Below, one piece after another: positions 35,457 through 44,373 of a DNA stretch of 64,000 nt. Source of the DNA: Motiliproteus coralliicola (GTDB taxonomy: Bacteria > Pseudomonadota > Gammaproteobacteria > Pseudomonadales > Balneatricaceae); NCBI RefSeq assembly GCF_003345655.1, contig NZ_QQOH01000001.1:1479452-1543451 (forward strand), written 5' to 3'. The notes beneath the pieces were generated by a model. That model had not been told where the DNA came from. It worked only from the letters and a program-made list of their open reading frames with translations, and did no database searches. The translations under genes were made by a program, and so were the position numbers. Positions within the stretch are counted from its first letter, which is position 1. Every line of letters starts with the position of its first letter.

Positions 35457-36245
35457 TCAGACTGAGCTTATTGGAGTGCTATTGAGTGGCAATCCTTCGA
35501 CAAAGACCTGCATCTCCCCCGTTTCCATCCGGTGCCAGGTTTCATTGTCGGTCAGAGGCTCGGTGGCGATGACCGTGACCACATCGTTGGGCTGGGTCTC
35601 TTTGCAGAAGTCCACCACCAGATCATCGTCCTTCAACGAAGCCTCACCGAACGGAGCCCGACGGGTAATCCAGGTCAGCTTGGTGGTGCAGTAGGCGAAC
35701 AGATGGTGCGAGTCGGTCAACAGCATGTTGTAGACACCCAGCTCGCGCAGTTGATCACAGAGTTGCTGGATGGTAGCGCTGAGTTCTTCAATCGCTGGCG
35801 GGCTGTCGTAGCGATCGCGCAACTTGCCCAGTAGCCAGCACATGGCGTACTCGCTATCGGTGGTACCAACCGGACGATAGAACCCCAACGGCCAATCGAA
35901 GACTTTTTTATCCAGCTGGCCATTATGGGCAAACGTCCAGTGCTGGCCCCAGAGCTCCCGGCTGAACGGATGGGTATTCTCGAGGCTGATCTTACCGACA
36001 TTAGCCTGACGGATATGGCTGATCACCACATGGCTTTTGATCGGATGCTCGCGAACCAGTTGGGCGATACGCGAGCAGGAGCTGGGTTCCGGATCATGGA
36101 AGCTGCGAACCCCTTTACCCTCATAAAACGCGATACCCCAACCATCACGGTGCGGTCCGGTCTGGCCGCCTCGCTGCATCAAACCGGCAAAACTGAAACA
36201 GATATCGGTGGGGACATTGGCGCTCATGCCGAGCAGTTCGCACAT
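35457..36245 (-). CDS. Class II glutamine amidotransferase, YafJ-like
   Basis: 262 aa beginning [10 protein letters not shown], so Cys2 becomes the N-terminal nucleophile after removal of Met, as in class II (Ntn) amidotransferases. [30 protein letters not shown] and WTFAHNGQL form the glutaminase site, and the length matches the YafJ group, which has a glutaminase-like domain without a fused synthase. The substrate is not known. It is a single gene. Confidence 0.92.
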   Translation of the reverse strand: MCELLGMSANVPTDICFSFAGLMQRGGQTGPHRDGWGIAFYEGKGVRSFHDPEPSSCSRIAQLVREHPIKSHVVISHIRQANVGKISLENTHPFSRELWGQHWTFAHNGQLDKKVFDWPLGFYRPVGTTDSEYAMCWLLGKLRDRYDSPPAIEELSATIQQLCDQLRELGVYNMLLTDSHHLFAYCTTKLTWITRRAPFGEASLKDDDLVVDFCKETQPNDVVTVIATEPLTDNETWHRMETGEMQVFVEGLPLNSTPISSV

Positions 36246-36364
36246 AGCAACTCCTGATCTTCAAGTGAATTGCTATCAGATTACTGCAATCGAAGAGCCA
36301 GCTGAAGTTTGTTGTAGACTTATTGATAGACTCCCGATCATCCTCAACCGACCCCGTACTGCCC

Positions 36365-36490
36365 ATGGACTATCTGATCCCCGCCATAGAGTTAGCCGTG
36401 ATTGGTCTGATTTTGCTGGCCCTGTTGCTGCCGTCGCGCAAAAAGAAACCAACGCCCAGCGCCGACAAGGACAGCTCCCAGGATGGCTGA
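36365..36490 (+). CDS. Putative 41-aa single-pass membrane protein
   Basis: MDYLIPAIELAVIGLILLAL then LLPSRKKK and a charged Ser/Asp-rich tail: one membrane helix with a basic stop-transfer. No clear Shine-Dalgarno precedes it. Its last 8 bases overlap the start of the next small gene (ATGGCTGA), which suggests coupling and favours a real gene. Family not recognised. Confidence 0.5.
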   Translation: MDYLIPAIELAVIGLILLALLLPSRKKKPTPSADKDSSQDG

Positions 36491-36755
36491 AGCCCCTCAC
36501 CCCCTATGTAAGGGCCGCACAGCCACTGTTGGGTTGATACTGATAGCAACGATCTCGGCCTGCAGTAGCGAGGTACGGCTACCCCAAGGGGTATCGATAT
36601 CCTCACCGGTCGGCAACTATCAAACTCAGGAAGCCACATCGGCCGGGCACCACTGTGACCTAGGGTCCGATGTCGAGGAGCAACCGAACTCGCAGGATTG
36701 CCCATCGAAAGAGATGGCGAATCCACGCCCCGCATCCTCAGAAGATCCGCAATAG
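36483..36755 (+). CDS. Putative small lipoprotein
   Basis: 90 aa. The N-terminus MAEAPHPLCKGRTATVGLIL then IATISACSSEV contains a hydrophobic signal and a lipobox (ISAC, Cys at residue 27), pointing to lipidation and export. The mature part is polar with several Cys (HHCDLGSD, SQDCPSK). It overlaps the preceding 41-aa gene by 8 nt at its start and the cardiolipin-synthase-like gene by 18 nt, tail to tail. No family recognised; coding status is moderately supported. Confidence 0.5.
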   Translation: MAEAPHPLCKGRTATVGLILIATISACSSEVRLPQGVSISSPVGNYQTQEATSAGHHCDLGSDVEEQPNSQDCPSKEMANPRPASSEDPQ

Positions 36756-37970
36756 GATCGCAGCCAGATAACCGAGCACAAATTCGTATAAGCGCCGCCA
36801 TAGCGGTCTGGCCAACCAGGACCGCAGGCTGATCTGGTGACTGAATTCAAAATCCCTTCTCAGCTGCTGCTGCAACTGACGACACAGCTGTGGATCGATC
36901 ACCTCCTGGTTGGCTTCCAGATTCCAACGCAGGTTCCAGTGATCCAGATTACAGGAGCCGATCGAAACCCAGTCGTCACTCAAACAGACTTTGGAATGGT
37001 TAAAGCTGGCTCGGTATTCATAGATCTTCACCCCCGCCCGTAACAGTCGCTGGTAGTATCGCCGCGAGGCATAGAAGATCCCCGGATGGTCGGACAGGTC
37101 ACCGGGCAGCAGCAGCCTGACATCCACGCCCCGCCTGGCCGCACGGCGCAACGCCCTGCGGATCGACCAGGACGGCAGAAAGTAGGCCGTCACCAGCCAG
37201 AGCCGTTGTTCGGACTCGTTGATTCGACGGCGGAAGTTGATTTTGATCTCCTGCTGCTGGGGGCCCTCGCAGGTTGAAACCTTCATCAAGCCACCGCGCT
37301 CTGCGATGAATTCCGAGCTGGCAGAATGGACGCTTGAACCGTCCCGTCCGGCGTCCGCGAGGCCATAACCAGCGTTGGAGAACCTGAAAGGCGTAAACGT
37401 CAGTTGCTGGGCCCGACACCAGCGCCAGACCCGGGCAAACAGCTGCTCCCAATCGGTCACCACCGGGCCTTCAATCCGCAGCATCAGTTCATGCCAGCCC
37501 GCCCCCTGCGGGGCCGGTAGAAACTCATCACAAAGGCCGGTACCGCCGACAAAGGCCACCCGACCGTCAACCGCCAATAGCTTGCGATGGTCGCGGGCAA
37601 AGTTACGGTTCCATTTATCGACCCGAAGCCGGTTGTAGAACGCCAGCTCGACCCCGGCATCCCGTAACCGCTGTCGGTCGCTGGCCACCAATCCACGGCT
37701 GCCGAAATCATCCAGCAGGAACCACACCCTCAGGCCGCGCTGTCGCGCCCTGACCAGACTGTCGATCAGCTCGTCCATCACCCGTCCCGAGCTGACCAGA
37801 TAGAACTCCAACAGGATTCGTTCCTGGGCCTGGTCGATCGACTCCACCATGGCGGGGAAGTAGCGAGCCCCTCCCACCAGCAGCCGGCTGTGGTTGCCAT
37901 CACGCCACGGCCAAGGCTGACGACGGTACAGACCGGTTTGATTCAGTTGGCGAACAAGTGATCCTTTCAT
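36738..37970 (-). CDS. Phospholipase D-type cardiolipin synthase, ClsB-like
   Basis: 410 aa with two PLD catalytic HKD motifs: FARDHRKLLAVDGRVAFVGG near residue 110 and FNHSKVCLSDDWVSIGSCNLD near 325. The order and spacing match ClsB-type enzymes, which lack the two N-terminal membrane helices of ClsA. A hydrophobic segment near the C-terminus (FVLGYLAAILLRIF) may attach it to the inner membrane. The expected reaction is formation of cardiolipin from phosphatidylglycerol, or from another phospholipid pair. A 71-bp gap follows to the ABC exporter gene in the same direction. Confidence 0.88.
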   Translation of the reverse strand: MKGSLVRQLNQTGLYRRQPWPWRDGNHSRLLVGGARYFPAMVESIDQAQERILLEFYLVSSGRVMDELIDSLVRARQRGLRVWFLLDDFGSRGLVASDRQRLRDAGVELAFYNRLRVDKWNRNFARDHRKLLAVDGRVAFVGGTGLCDEFLPAPQGAGWHELMLRIEGPVVTDWEQLFARVWRWCRAQQLTFTPFRFSNAGYGLADAGRDGSSVHSASSEFIAERGGLMKVSTCEGPQQQEIKINFRRRINESEQRLWLVTAYFLPSWSIRRALRRAARRGVDVRLLLPGDLSDHPGIFYASRRYYQRLLRAGVKIYEYRASFNHSKVCLSDDWVSIGSCNLDHWNLRWNLEANQEVIDPQLCRQLQQQLRRDFEFSHQISLRSWLARPLWRRLYEFVLGYLAAILLRIF

Positions 37971-38041
37971 CGGCAGTTAAGCCTGCTAAGCGATGAGATG
38001 GGTTAATCAGTGCCATCCTGGTGCTGTCCAGCAGACACCGG

Positions 38042-39880
38042 TCAGTGCTGATAGTCACCATAAAGTTTGGCGTACAAGCCATCACTTTCAAGCAGTTGCT
38101 GATGACTTCCGCTTTCACAGATGGTGCCGTCTTCGAATACATAGACATGATCGGCCTGCTTCACCGCGCTGAGGCGGTGGGCCACGATCAGGGTCGTGCG
38201 CCCCGCCAGGAAGGTCTCCATCGCCCGGTGAAGCGCAAATTCGGTTTCGGCATCCAGTGCCGAGGTGGCTTCGTCCAGAATGACCACCTTGGGATCGGTC
38301 AGTACCATACGGGCGATCGCCAACCGCTGCCGCTGACCGCCGGAAAGCCGGATCCCCTGCCGTCCCACCAGGGTATCCAGCCCCTGGTCCATCTGCGCGA
38401 CAAAGTCTTTCAGCTGTGCGACTTCCAGCGCATGCCAGAGTCGCTCTTCGTCGTGACGCTGCCCCATCTCCAGATTGGCACGAACCGTGCCGTTGAACAG
38501 CGCCGGCTGCTGCAGCACCGTGGCCACATGCTGGCGTACCTTGGCCAGCCCGATCTGCTCCACCGGCACCCCATCGAACCGGATCTGGCCGGCATTGGCC
38601 GGATAAAGCCCCAGCAACACCTGCACCAGGGTCGATTTACCGCCACCGCTGGCCCCCACCAGGGCAATCTTTTCACCGGGACGGATCGACAGGCTGATAC
38701 CGTTGAGCACATCAACCCCGGACTGATAGGCAAAGTGCACATCTTCCAGTTCGATCGCGACGGTCGGCTTACCGACAAAGGGATCCTGCAGGCTGGGATA
38801 TTGTGGTTCTTCGTGCAGCGCCAGCAGACGGTTGATCCGTCCCAGGGCAGCGTCGGCAGCGTAATAGCTGTACTGCATCCGCAACAGTTCCTGCACCGGC
38901 CCCATCATGAACCAAAGGTAACCGAATACCGCGATCATCTGGCCGATACTCAGACTCGACAGCACCACCATCATCATCGCCACGGCCCGAAACAGGTCGA
39001 AGCCGACCAGGAACACCACAAAGCTGAGTCGATTGGCCGCGTCCGAGCGCCACTCGAAGGTGCAGGAGTGCTGGCGTACCTGATCGGCGCTATCCACCAG
39101 TCTTGCCAGGTAGTGGCGCTCGCGGTTGCCGGCCCGGATCTGCTGGATCGCGTCCAGGGTTTCGGTCAGGGTTTCCTGAAAGATCTCATAGGCGCTGTTC
39201 TCGCGCCGCTTGAGCCGTTTCACCTGCCGACCGATCCGCATCGTGACCCAGATCACCAGCGGATTCATAAACAGGATGAACAGCGCCAGCTGCCAGTGCA
39301 GCCATAACAGCACCCCCGCCGTACCGATGATGCTGAGACTGGCCACCAGCAATTTGCTGACCGACTCGCCGACAAAGCGGTCGATGGTATCCAGATCGGT
39401 GACAAAGTGGGAACTGACCGCGCCGCTGCCGAGGGTCTCGTATTCGGCCATCGAAATCCGCTGCAGTCGGGTCAGCATCCCTTTGCGCATTCGGAAAATG
39501 ATGTCTTTGGAGATGATAGTGAACTGGCGCCCCTGCCAGACATTGAACACCAGCGCCATAATCCGCAGCACCACCGTCAGCGCCAGTACCGCAAAGATAT
39601 ACAGGGCCGGCGCACGCCAATCGGTCGGGAAAAGCGAATCGATGGCAGCCACCATCGCGCCCGGCTGCTGCAGTAACACTTCATCGACCAGCAACGGCAT
39701 CAGCAACGGCAGCGGAACCGCGGCCAGTGCGGCGGCGATAGCAACCAGATTGGCCAGCACCAGCTCGCGTTTATGCTGGCGGGCCACTTCGAGGATAAAC
39801 CCCCAGTCGTACCCGTCAGACGGGACCTTGTACCTGGAGGTGGGTTTAGACGCTGAATCAGGCGCTGGAATCGGCTTCAA
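38042..39880 (-). CDS. ABC exporter half-transporter, fused permease and ATPase
   Basis: 612 aa. An N-terminal cytoplasmic leader, a type IV exporter membrane domain with about six helices, and a C-terminal ATPase with Walker A GASGGGKST, Q-loop VLQQPALFNG, signature LSGGQRQR, Walker B VVILDEATSALD and switch His in LIVAHRLSAV. Works as a dimer in the inner membrane to export lipids, peptides or drugs; the substrate cannot be told. A likely transcription unit with the downstream cardiolipin-synthase-like gene suggests, but does not prove, a lipid link. Confidence 0.92.
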   Translation of the reverse strand: MKPIPAPDSASKPTSRYKVPSDGYDWGFILEVARQHKRELVLANLVAIAAALAAVPLPLLMPLLVDEVLLQQPGAMVAAIDSLFPTDWRAPALYIFAVLALTVVLRIMALVFNVWQGRQFTIISKDIIFRMRKGMLTRLQRISMAEYETLGSGAVSSHFVTDLDTIDRFVGESVSKLLVASLSIIGTAGVLLWLHWQLALFILFMNPLVIWVTMRIGRQVKRLKRRENSAYEIFQETLTETLDAIQQIRAGNRERHYLARLVDSADQVRQHSCTFEWRSDAANRLSFVVFLVGFDLFRAVAMMMVVLSSLSIGQMIAVFGYLWFMMGPVQELLRMQYSYYAADAALGRINRLLALHEEPQYPSLQDPFVGKPTVAIELEDVHFAYQSGVDVLNGISLSIRPGEKIALVGASGGGKSTLVQVLLGLYPANAGQIRFDGVPVEQIGLAKVRQHVATVLQQPALFNGTVRANLEMGQRHDEERLWHALEVAQLKDFVAQMDQGLDTLVGRQGIRLSGGQRQRLAIARMVLTDPKVVILDEATSALDAETEFALHRAMETFLAGRTTLIVAHRLSAVKQADHVYVFEDGTICESGSHQQLLESDGLYAKLYGDYQH

Positions 39881-39959
39881 TCATCGGTCTCCAATAGGCG
39901 ATCTCCACGATGGCCCGCCGACTGGGCGTAACGACGAGGCCCGGGAATAGAGTCGCCTG

Positions 39960-40265
39960 TTAGTTTTTTGGACTACCGGCACAACGGGCCGAGTCAGGGA
40001 CCTCGCCGCCTTTGGCCTGCCACTCTTCGGCACTGAAGGCGTGAATCACCAGGGCATGAACCGGCCCATCGAGTTCGTCGCGCAGCAGACCGTAAACCAT
40101 CTGATGGCGCGCCACCGGGCGTTTGCCGACAAAGTCGTCCGAGACCAGCGTCAATTTGAAATGACTGTCGGTGGCCGGACCACTGTGCATGTGGCTTTCG
40201 TTGGCAATGGCCAGATGGATCAGGTCCAGACCTGCACGGAGTTTCTGTTCGATCGTCGACTGCAT
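39960..40265 (-). CDS. BolA family protein
   Basis: 101 aa with the BolA pattern: IEQKLRAGL...HLAIANESHMHSG (the BolA 'L.v.neS..H' strand), SHFKLTLVSDDFVGKRPVARHQMVYGLLRDEL and HALVIHAFSAEEWQ. It should be a cytosolic protein that pairs with monothiol glutaredoxins in iron-sulfur or iron signalling, or acts as a stress-morphology regulator. AGAGG precedes ATG 40265. It stands alone between the ABC exporter and the DUF3422 gene. Confidence 0.95.
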   Translation of the reverse strand: MQSTIEQKLRAGLDLIHLAIANESHMHSGPATDSHFKLTLVSDDFVGKRPVARHQMVYGLLRDELDGPVHALVIHAFSAEEWQAKGGEVPDSARCAGSPKN

Positions 40266-40393
40266 AGATACCTCTTAAGCTAACCCGCCGGTCGCGACGC
40301 CTGCAATCAGCGCACCCGGCTACTCCAAGCATAGCCGACCGGACAAAGCGCTGATTGTAGGCAGATAACCACGGCGAGAACAGCCGGATCAGG

Positions 40394-41791
40394 TTATTCC
40401 TCGGTCTTTGCGGAATTCTGAGGCTGCCGCTCCAAGCGGTTGAAATGACGATGGATACGCCGGGTCGCAGCCCAGATCACCAACATCACCAGCGGTATCG
40501 ACGCCAGGGTAGCCATCTCGGCATTGATCGGTACCCCCAGCTTATCCAGCAGTTCAAAGCCCAACTTCAGGATGCTGATCAGGTAGTAGCTGATCGCCAC
40601 CACCGACAGCCCTTCGACGGTCTGCTGCATCAGCAACTGAATCTTGCCGCGCCTATCCAACGAGCTCATCAGCCCTTGATTCTGCTCCTCCAGGGTCAAC
40701 TGTACCCGGGTGCGGAGCAAGCGGCTGGCACGGTCGATTCGGGTCGACAGGTCATCCAGCATCCGGCCGGTAGATTCGCAAGTACGCACCGCCGGGGTCA
40801 GTCGACGTACCAGAAATTCATTCAGGGTCAGATGACCGGCAACCTCCCGATCCAGCTCTCGGAGCACCTCCAGCCGCTGTTCCACCACCTGGTGATAGGC
40901 CTTGGTGGCTGAGAAGCGGTAGTTGCTGCGGGCGCGAAACCCCTCCACCTTGGCCGCCATCGATGATAGCCGATCCAGCAACTCCCGCTCGCCCTCCGGG
41001 CTGTCCAGATCGGCGATCTCGCACATTACCGCTTCGAGCTGATCATCCAGTGACTCCAGCTGCGGCTGAATCTCCCTCGCCAACGGCAACCCCAGGGAGG
41101 CCATCAAACGGTAGGTTTCCAGCTCGATAAAGCGCTGCGCCATACGTCCCAGCTGAGACTCACTCAGACCACGGTTATACAAAATAAAGCGCCCGAAGCC
41201 GTCGCTGTGAAGTCGGAAGGTCGTCCACACCGAGGCTTTACCATTGGCCGGCTGCGAACCGACCAAACGCAGATTCTCGAAATAGCCGGCCACCTGCTCA
41301 ACCGGCGGTTCCGGTTTGGTAGTAACATCTTCAATCAGCATATGGAAGGCCGCCACCACCGTGCCCGGCAGCTGCGCCAGCCAATCCGGTGGCAGCAGGT
41401 CAACGGCGTTGTGGGCGAACGGCATCCCCTGCAGTTCTCCCTTGCGGATAAAGGTGTAGCCGGAAAACTCGGTATGTCGCTCCCAACGCAACTCGAATAA
41501 GCCGAAATCCTGATGGTAGCAGGGCATATTGGCGGTGGGTGCGGTCACCTGATAACGGTCGCAAAGTGCGGTCAGTAGCTCCAGCTCGCGCTGCTGATCC
41601 TTGCCGCCATGCTTGATCGCAATATGGGTCAGCTGCGACGGCGATGGCAGAATCCGATAGGGTCGACTGTGCAGCTCGTTATAGAGCCCTTCGCGCAACG
41701 GATGGGGCTGTAACGGCCCCTGCCCCAACTTAAATGACGGCGCTGTCTCAACGGTTTCAAGCCGCTGAGTCGCCGGTGGCGTGTTTGACAT
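40394..41791 (-). CDS. DUF3422 family membrane protein
   Basis: 465 aa. The family start LREGLYNELHSRPYRILPSPSQLTHIA, a central RWERHTEFSGYTFIR and RFIELETYRLMASLGLPLAREIQPQLE, long helical segments, and two C-terminal membrane helices (VEGLSVVAISYYLISILKLGFELL and ATLASIPLVMLVIWAAT). The function of DUF3422 is unknown; the layout suggests an inner membrane protein with a large cytosolic part. One copy of the dispersed structured repeat lies about 120 bp upstream. Confidence 0.9.
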   Translation of the reverse strand: MSNTPPATQRLETVETAPSFKLGQGPLQPHPLREGLYNELHSRPYRILPSPSQLTHIAIKHGGKDQQRELELLTALCDRYQVTAPTANMPCYHQDFGLFELRWERHTEFSGYTFIRKGELQGMPFAHNAVDLLPPDWLAQLPGTVVAAFHMLIEDVTTKPEPPVEQVAGYFENLRLVGSQPANGKASVWTTFRLHSDGFGRFILYNRGLSESQLGRMAQRFIELETYRLMASLGLPLAREIQPQLESLDDQLEAVMCEIADLDSPEGERELLDRLSSMAAKVEGFRARSNYRFSATKAYHQVVEQRLEVLRELDREVAGHLTLNEFLVRRLTPAVRTCESTGRMLDDLSTRIDRASRLLRTRVQLTLEEQNQGLMSSLDRRGKIQLLMQQTVEGLSVVAISYYLISILKLGFELLDKLGVPINAEMATLASIPLVMLVIWAATRRIHRHFNRLERQPQNSAKTEE

Positions 41792-41908
41792 GAATATATC
41801 CCCAAAAAATGTTGTGCAGGCATATATAGCATCCGACGAAAGTCTTAGAAACTACCTATCACGGTCATTTTATGTAACCAACCCGGCACTTTGGCACTAT
41901 TACCCGGT

Positions 41909-42055
41909 GGACAAATAGGCTTCTGCCTAATTGCCCATCGCCTATCAAAAATCGGCACAGTTGCGCGGAACTACTTGTTTTTAACAGGCTCGCATTGGCT
42001 TTCAGCCAATGATTGATACAAGGATGTATCAATGTATTAACCCGGCGGGCTAATA
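41909..42055 (+). repeat. Dispersed ~147-bp structured repeat, copy 1
   Basis: Closely related to the element at 47734-47882. It folds as consecutive hairpins: GGACAAATAGGC/GCCTAATTGCCC, AGTT/AACT, ATTGGC/GCCAAT, TTGATACA/TGTATCAA and TTAACCC/GGGCTAA. The line ACTTGTTTTT...AGGCTCGC is conserved between hairpins 2 and 3. Hairpins differ from copy 2 by compensating changes. The element lies between the DUF3422 gene start and the 3' end of the small acidic gene; it may be a mobile structured repeat or ncRNA. Confidence 0.75.
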
Positions 42056-42117
42056 ATCGGGTTACCTCATCAGGGGTATCAAACGGGCAAGAATCTCGAC
42101 GCCATCACTGGCCGAAG

Positions 42118-42489
42118 TTACAGCGAAGCCAGCATCAATGGCTCTGCGGCGGCATCAAACGCCAAACTCAGCGGCTTCAGTTCGAACCACTCCTGCAACA
42201 GCTGCTGACTCAGGGGCTCGGGCCAATGACGGCCCAGCTCATCCCAGGCGCCCAGCTCGTTTTCCAGCAGTGATTGCCAGCTGTGTTGCAACTGCTCGGC
42301 CAGTAGTTGATCGGCGTCCAGCTCATCCGATTCGGCCTCATCGAGCAGATAGACCCGTCCTTCAACCTCGAGCGCGGCCAGACTGAGCGGCTGCTCCAAC
42401 TCGCTGATCTCTGATGGCAGGGCATTGACCCAGTCCAGGTAGGGTTGACGAGGCAGTACCAGCAGGGCCGAACGATTAAGCAGTTTCAT
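42118..42489 (-). CDS. Small acidic protein of unknown function
   Basis: 123 aa from ATG 42489, with TTGGAATTACAG just upstream (GGA core); an in-frame TTG at 42501 is an alternative. The sequence is mostly helical and acidic (LPSEISELEQPLSLAALEVEGRVYLLDEAESDELDADQLLAEQLQHSW), with the N-terminus MKLLNRSALLVLPRQPYLDWV. I do not recognise a family with certainty. It is separated from the regulator operon by a REP-like hairpin. Confidence 0.65.
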   Translation of the reverse strand: MKLLNRSALLVLPRQPYLDWVNALPSEISELEQPLSLAALEVEGRVYLLDEAESDELDADQLLAEQLQHSWQSLLENELGAWDELGRHWPEPLSQQLLQEWFELKPLSLAFDAAAEPLMLASL

Positions 42490-42544
42490 CTGTAATTCCA
42501 AGCCGTAACGATAAAAAGCTGATTATAACCGGCCACGGCAGTAT

Positions 42545-42574
42545 GCTAAGGGGCTTAATCGCAGGTTCCTTAGC
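42545..42574. repeat. REP-like palindromic element, copy 1
   Basis: GCTAAGG and CCTTAGC enclose a 16-nt core containing TTAATCGCAGGTT. The same ends and a related core occur at 46642-46693 and 50089-50140. Confidence 0.6.
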
Positions 42575-42605
42575 CTTGAAGATCACTCATAAACCTTGAA
42601 GATCA
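42574..42605 (+). promoter_or_regulatory. 12-bp direct repeat upstream of the regulator operon
   Basis: CCTTGAAGATCA occurs at 42574-42585 and again at 42594-42605, starting 20 bp apart (about two helical turns), 22 bp before the start codon of the first gene. It could be a dimer-binding operator, perhaps for the LuxR-type protein in the same operon; this is inference. Confidence 0.4.
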
Positions 42606-42626
42606 ACCCTACGCCGATCACCGTGC

Positions 42627-43337
42627 ATGAATATTCGCGTTCTTGACAGTCTGCAGACCCGCCAGCAGTGGATCGAATTCTGCCGCCGCGAGCAGCCCTA
42701 CTGTTTTGTGCGTCAACCCGATGTACTGGTGGATTTTCAGAGCAATCACCTGCAGCTCACTCTGCTGAACCGCCAGGTCCGCCATGGCCAGCAAGCGCTC
42801 AAATACAGCGTCGGCTCCAGAACCAGCGTTGCGCCGGCGTGGCAATTTATCAAAGCCTGCCAGTTCGATCTGTGCCGGATGGTCGAACTGCTGCAACAGC
42901 AGGATTTTGACGGCAATGCTCGCGACAATGCGGCCTTGGGGATCATTCGCAATATCACAATCCGGCAGTTCTTTGCCAAAGAGCGCAGTGTCATTTCACC
43001 CGCTTTTCTAGGGCCACTGAGCCCGTTAAGCACCCCGCCCGAGTTCTGGGATCTTCACAGCGCCTGCCGATTACTGGCTAACCGACAGTATGATGATCTG
43101 CGTTGCGACAGCCGCAGCCATCCAAGTCCTGCGCCCGATCCGCGCGCCTTGCTGCTGGCACTGATCGAAAATCCTGAAAACTGGCAGTTGCAACAACGTC
43201 ATAATCGCCTGTATATCTTCCGTGATCAGAAGCACCTGTATAGTCTGATACCTGATATCGCTGTGGATACCGAGATCCCCGACAGAGCCCTCGGTTATTC
43301 GCCAACCCCCAACAACGCGATGGAGCTCAGCCCGTGA
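42627..43337 (+). CDS. Protein of unknown function coupled to a LuxR-type regulator
   Basis: 236 aa, soluble, no signal peptide or membrane segment. N-terminal MNIRVLDSLQTRQQWIEFCRR and a central NIRVISPAFLGPLSPLST-like stretch; a C-terminal half with ENPENWQLQQRHNRLYIFRDQKHLYSL. No known motif was recognised. Its stop overlaps the GTG start of the LuxR-type gene (GTGA), so the two are translationally coupled and likely act together, for instance as sensor/partner or substrate enzyme. Confidence 0.65.
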   Translation: MNIRVLDSLQTRQQWIEFCRREQPYCFVRQPDVLVDFQSNHLQLTLLNRQVRHGQQALKYSVGSRTSVAPAWQFIKACQFDLCRMVELLQQQDFDGNARDNAALGIIRNITIRQFFAKERSVISPAFLGPLSPLSTPPEFWDLHSACRLLANRQYDDLRCDSRSHPSPAPDPRALLLALIENPENWQLQQRHNRLYIFRDQKHLYSLIPDIAVDTEIPDRALGYSPTPNNAMELSP

Positions 43338-44200
43338 GTCAAACCCAAAGCCCCGACAGCAGTAACAGTTCAAGTCCCTGGTATCAACAGATGAGCCAGG
43401 TGGTCGAGCAGCTCGGCGCGGATGGTTTTTTCGCGGCATTGTTCGAGGCGCTGTCGTCCCAGCTACCGCTGGATCACCCCCAGGTTTGGCTGTTCCGCGC
43501 CAACAAACTACCGGCGCTGCTCTATCACGCCATCGCCCGGGGAGACCGGGAAATCCAGATCGACGGTTACATCGCCGGCGCCTATCGCCAGGACCCGTTC
43601 TATCGTGAAGGGCGCCGTGGCGCTGACGGCCTGTTCCGGATCACCGAGATCGGTGCCAACCAGTTCAAACAGAGCGAGCGCTACGCCGGTTACTTCTCAC
43701 AGATGAACGTCTGCGACGAAGTGGGCTACCTCTACGAACTTGGCGAAGGAACCTTTATCAACCTGACCCTGCAACGGCGCCAGCACAGCGAGCGATTCAG
43801 CGACGAAGAGCTGAATTTCCTGCACCGCGCCGAACCGCTGATACGAGCATTGACGGAAAAACACTGGAACCTGTACCGCGATCAGCTCAGCAACCAGAAC
43901 GAACTCGAGGACAGCATCGAACGGGCGATCCGACTGTTCGGTTCCTCGGTGCTGACCGAGCGCGAACACCAGACCCTGCAGCTGATGCTACGTGGCTACA
44001 GCTCCCAATCTGCCGCCGAGCGGCTGGAGATCTCGATCGAGACCCTGCGTCGCCATCGCAAGCATATCTACCAGAAACTCGATATCGGCTCCCAGGCCGA
44101 ACTGTTTTCGCTGTTTATCAACTGCCTGCCCTACCTGCCCCCGGAGGAGGACGGCGACCCCCTGGTGCCCTATCAATCCCCCCAGTCCAGCGATCCCTAA
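43334..44200 (+). CDS. LuxR-family transcriptional regulator
   Basis: 288 aa with a GTG start overlapping the previous stop by 4 nt. A C-terminal LuxR/FixJ helix-turn-helix is clear (LTEREHQTLQLMLRGYSSQSAAERLEISIETLRRHRKHIYQKLDIGSQAELF). The N-terminal 190 residues are an uncharacterised sensory part with no receiver phosphorylation site and no typical acyl-homoserine-lactone cluster that I could identify. The HTH-adjacent layout resembles LuxR proteins next to glutamine synthetase-like polyamine genes in marine gammaproteobacteria, so control of the following gene is plausible. Confidence 0.85.
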   Translation: MSQTQSPDSSNSSSPWYQQMSQVVEQLGADGFFAALFEALSSQLPLDHPQVWLFRANKLPALLYHAIARGDREIQIDGYIAGAYRQDPFYREGRRGADGLFRITEIGANQFKQSERYAGYFSQMNVCDEVGYLYELGEGTFINLTLQRRQHSERFSDEELNFLHRAEPLIRALTEKHWNLYRDQLSNQNELEDSIERAIRLFGSSVLTEREHQTLQLMLRGYSSQSAAERLEISIETLRRHRKHIYQKLDIGSQAELFSLFINCLPYLPPEEDGDPLVPYQSPQSSDP

Positions 44201-44235
44201 GGAAACGGGATGGACTCCCCCTCCATCCCATTTCC
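44201..44235 (+). terminator. Hairpin after the LuxR-type gene, possible terminator
   Basis: GGAAACGGGATGG pairs with CCATCCCATTTCC (12 of 13) around a 9-nt C-rich loop right at the stop of the regulator. No strong T run follows, so termination may be partial. Confidence 0.5.
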
Positions 44236-44373
44236 CTAACGTCTGGCACCATCGACTGACCCGTTTAGGGCATACGCAGCACCGAGCCGCAGCGATAGGC
44301 TATGGATGCTACCCACGATTCCGATCGTGCGCGGCAACCGGCACCAACGCCTATTTACAGCGGAGAAAAGAAC

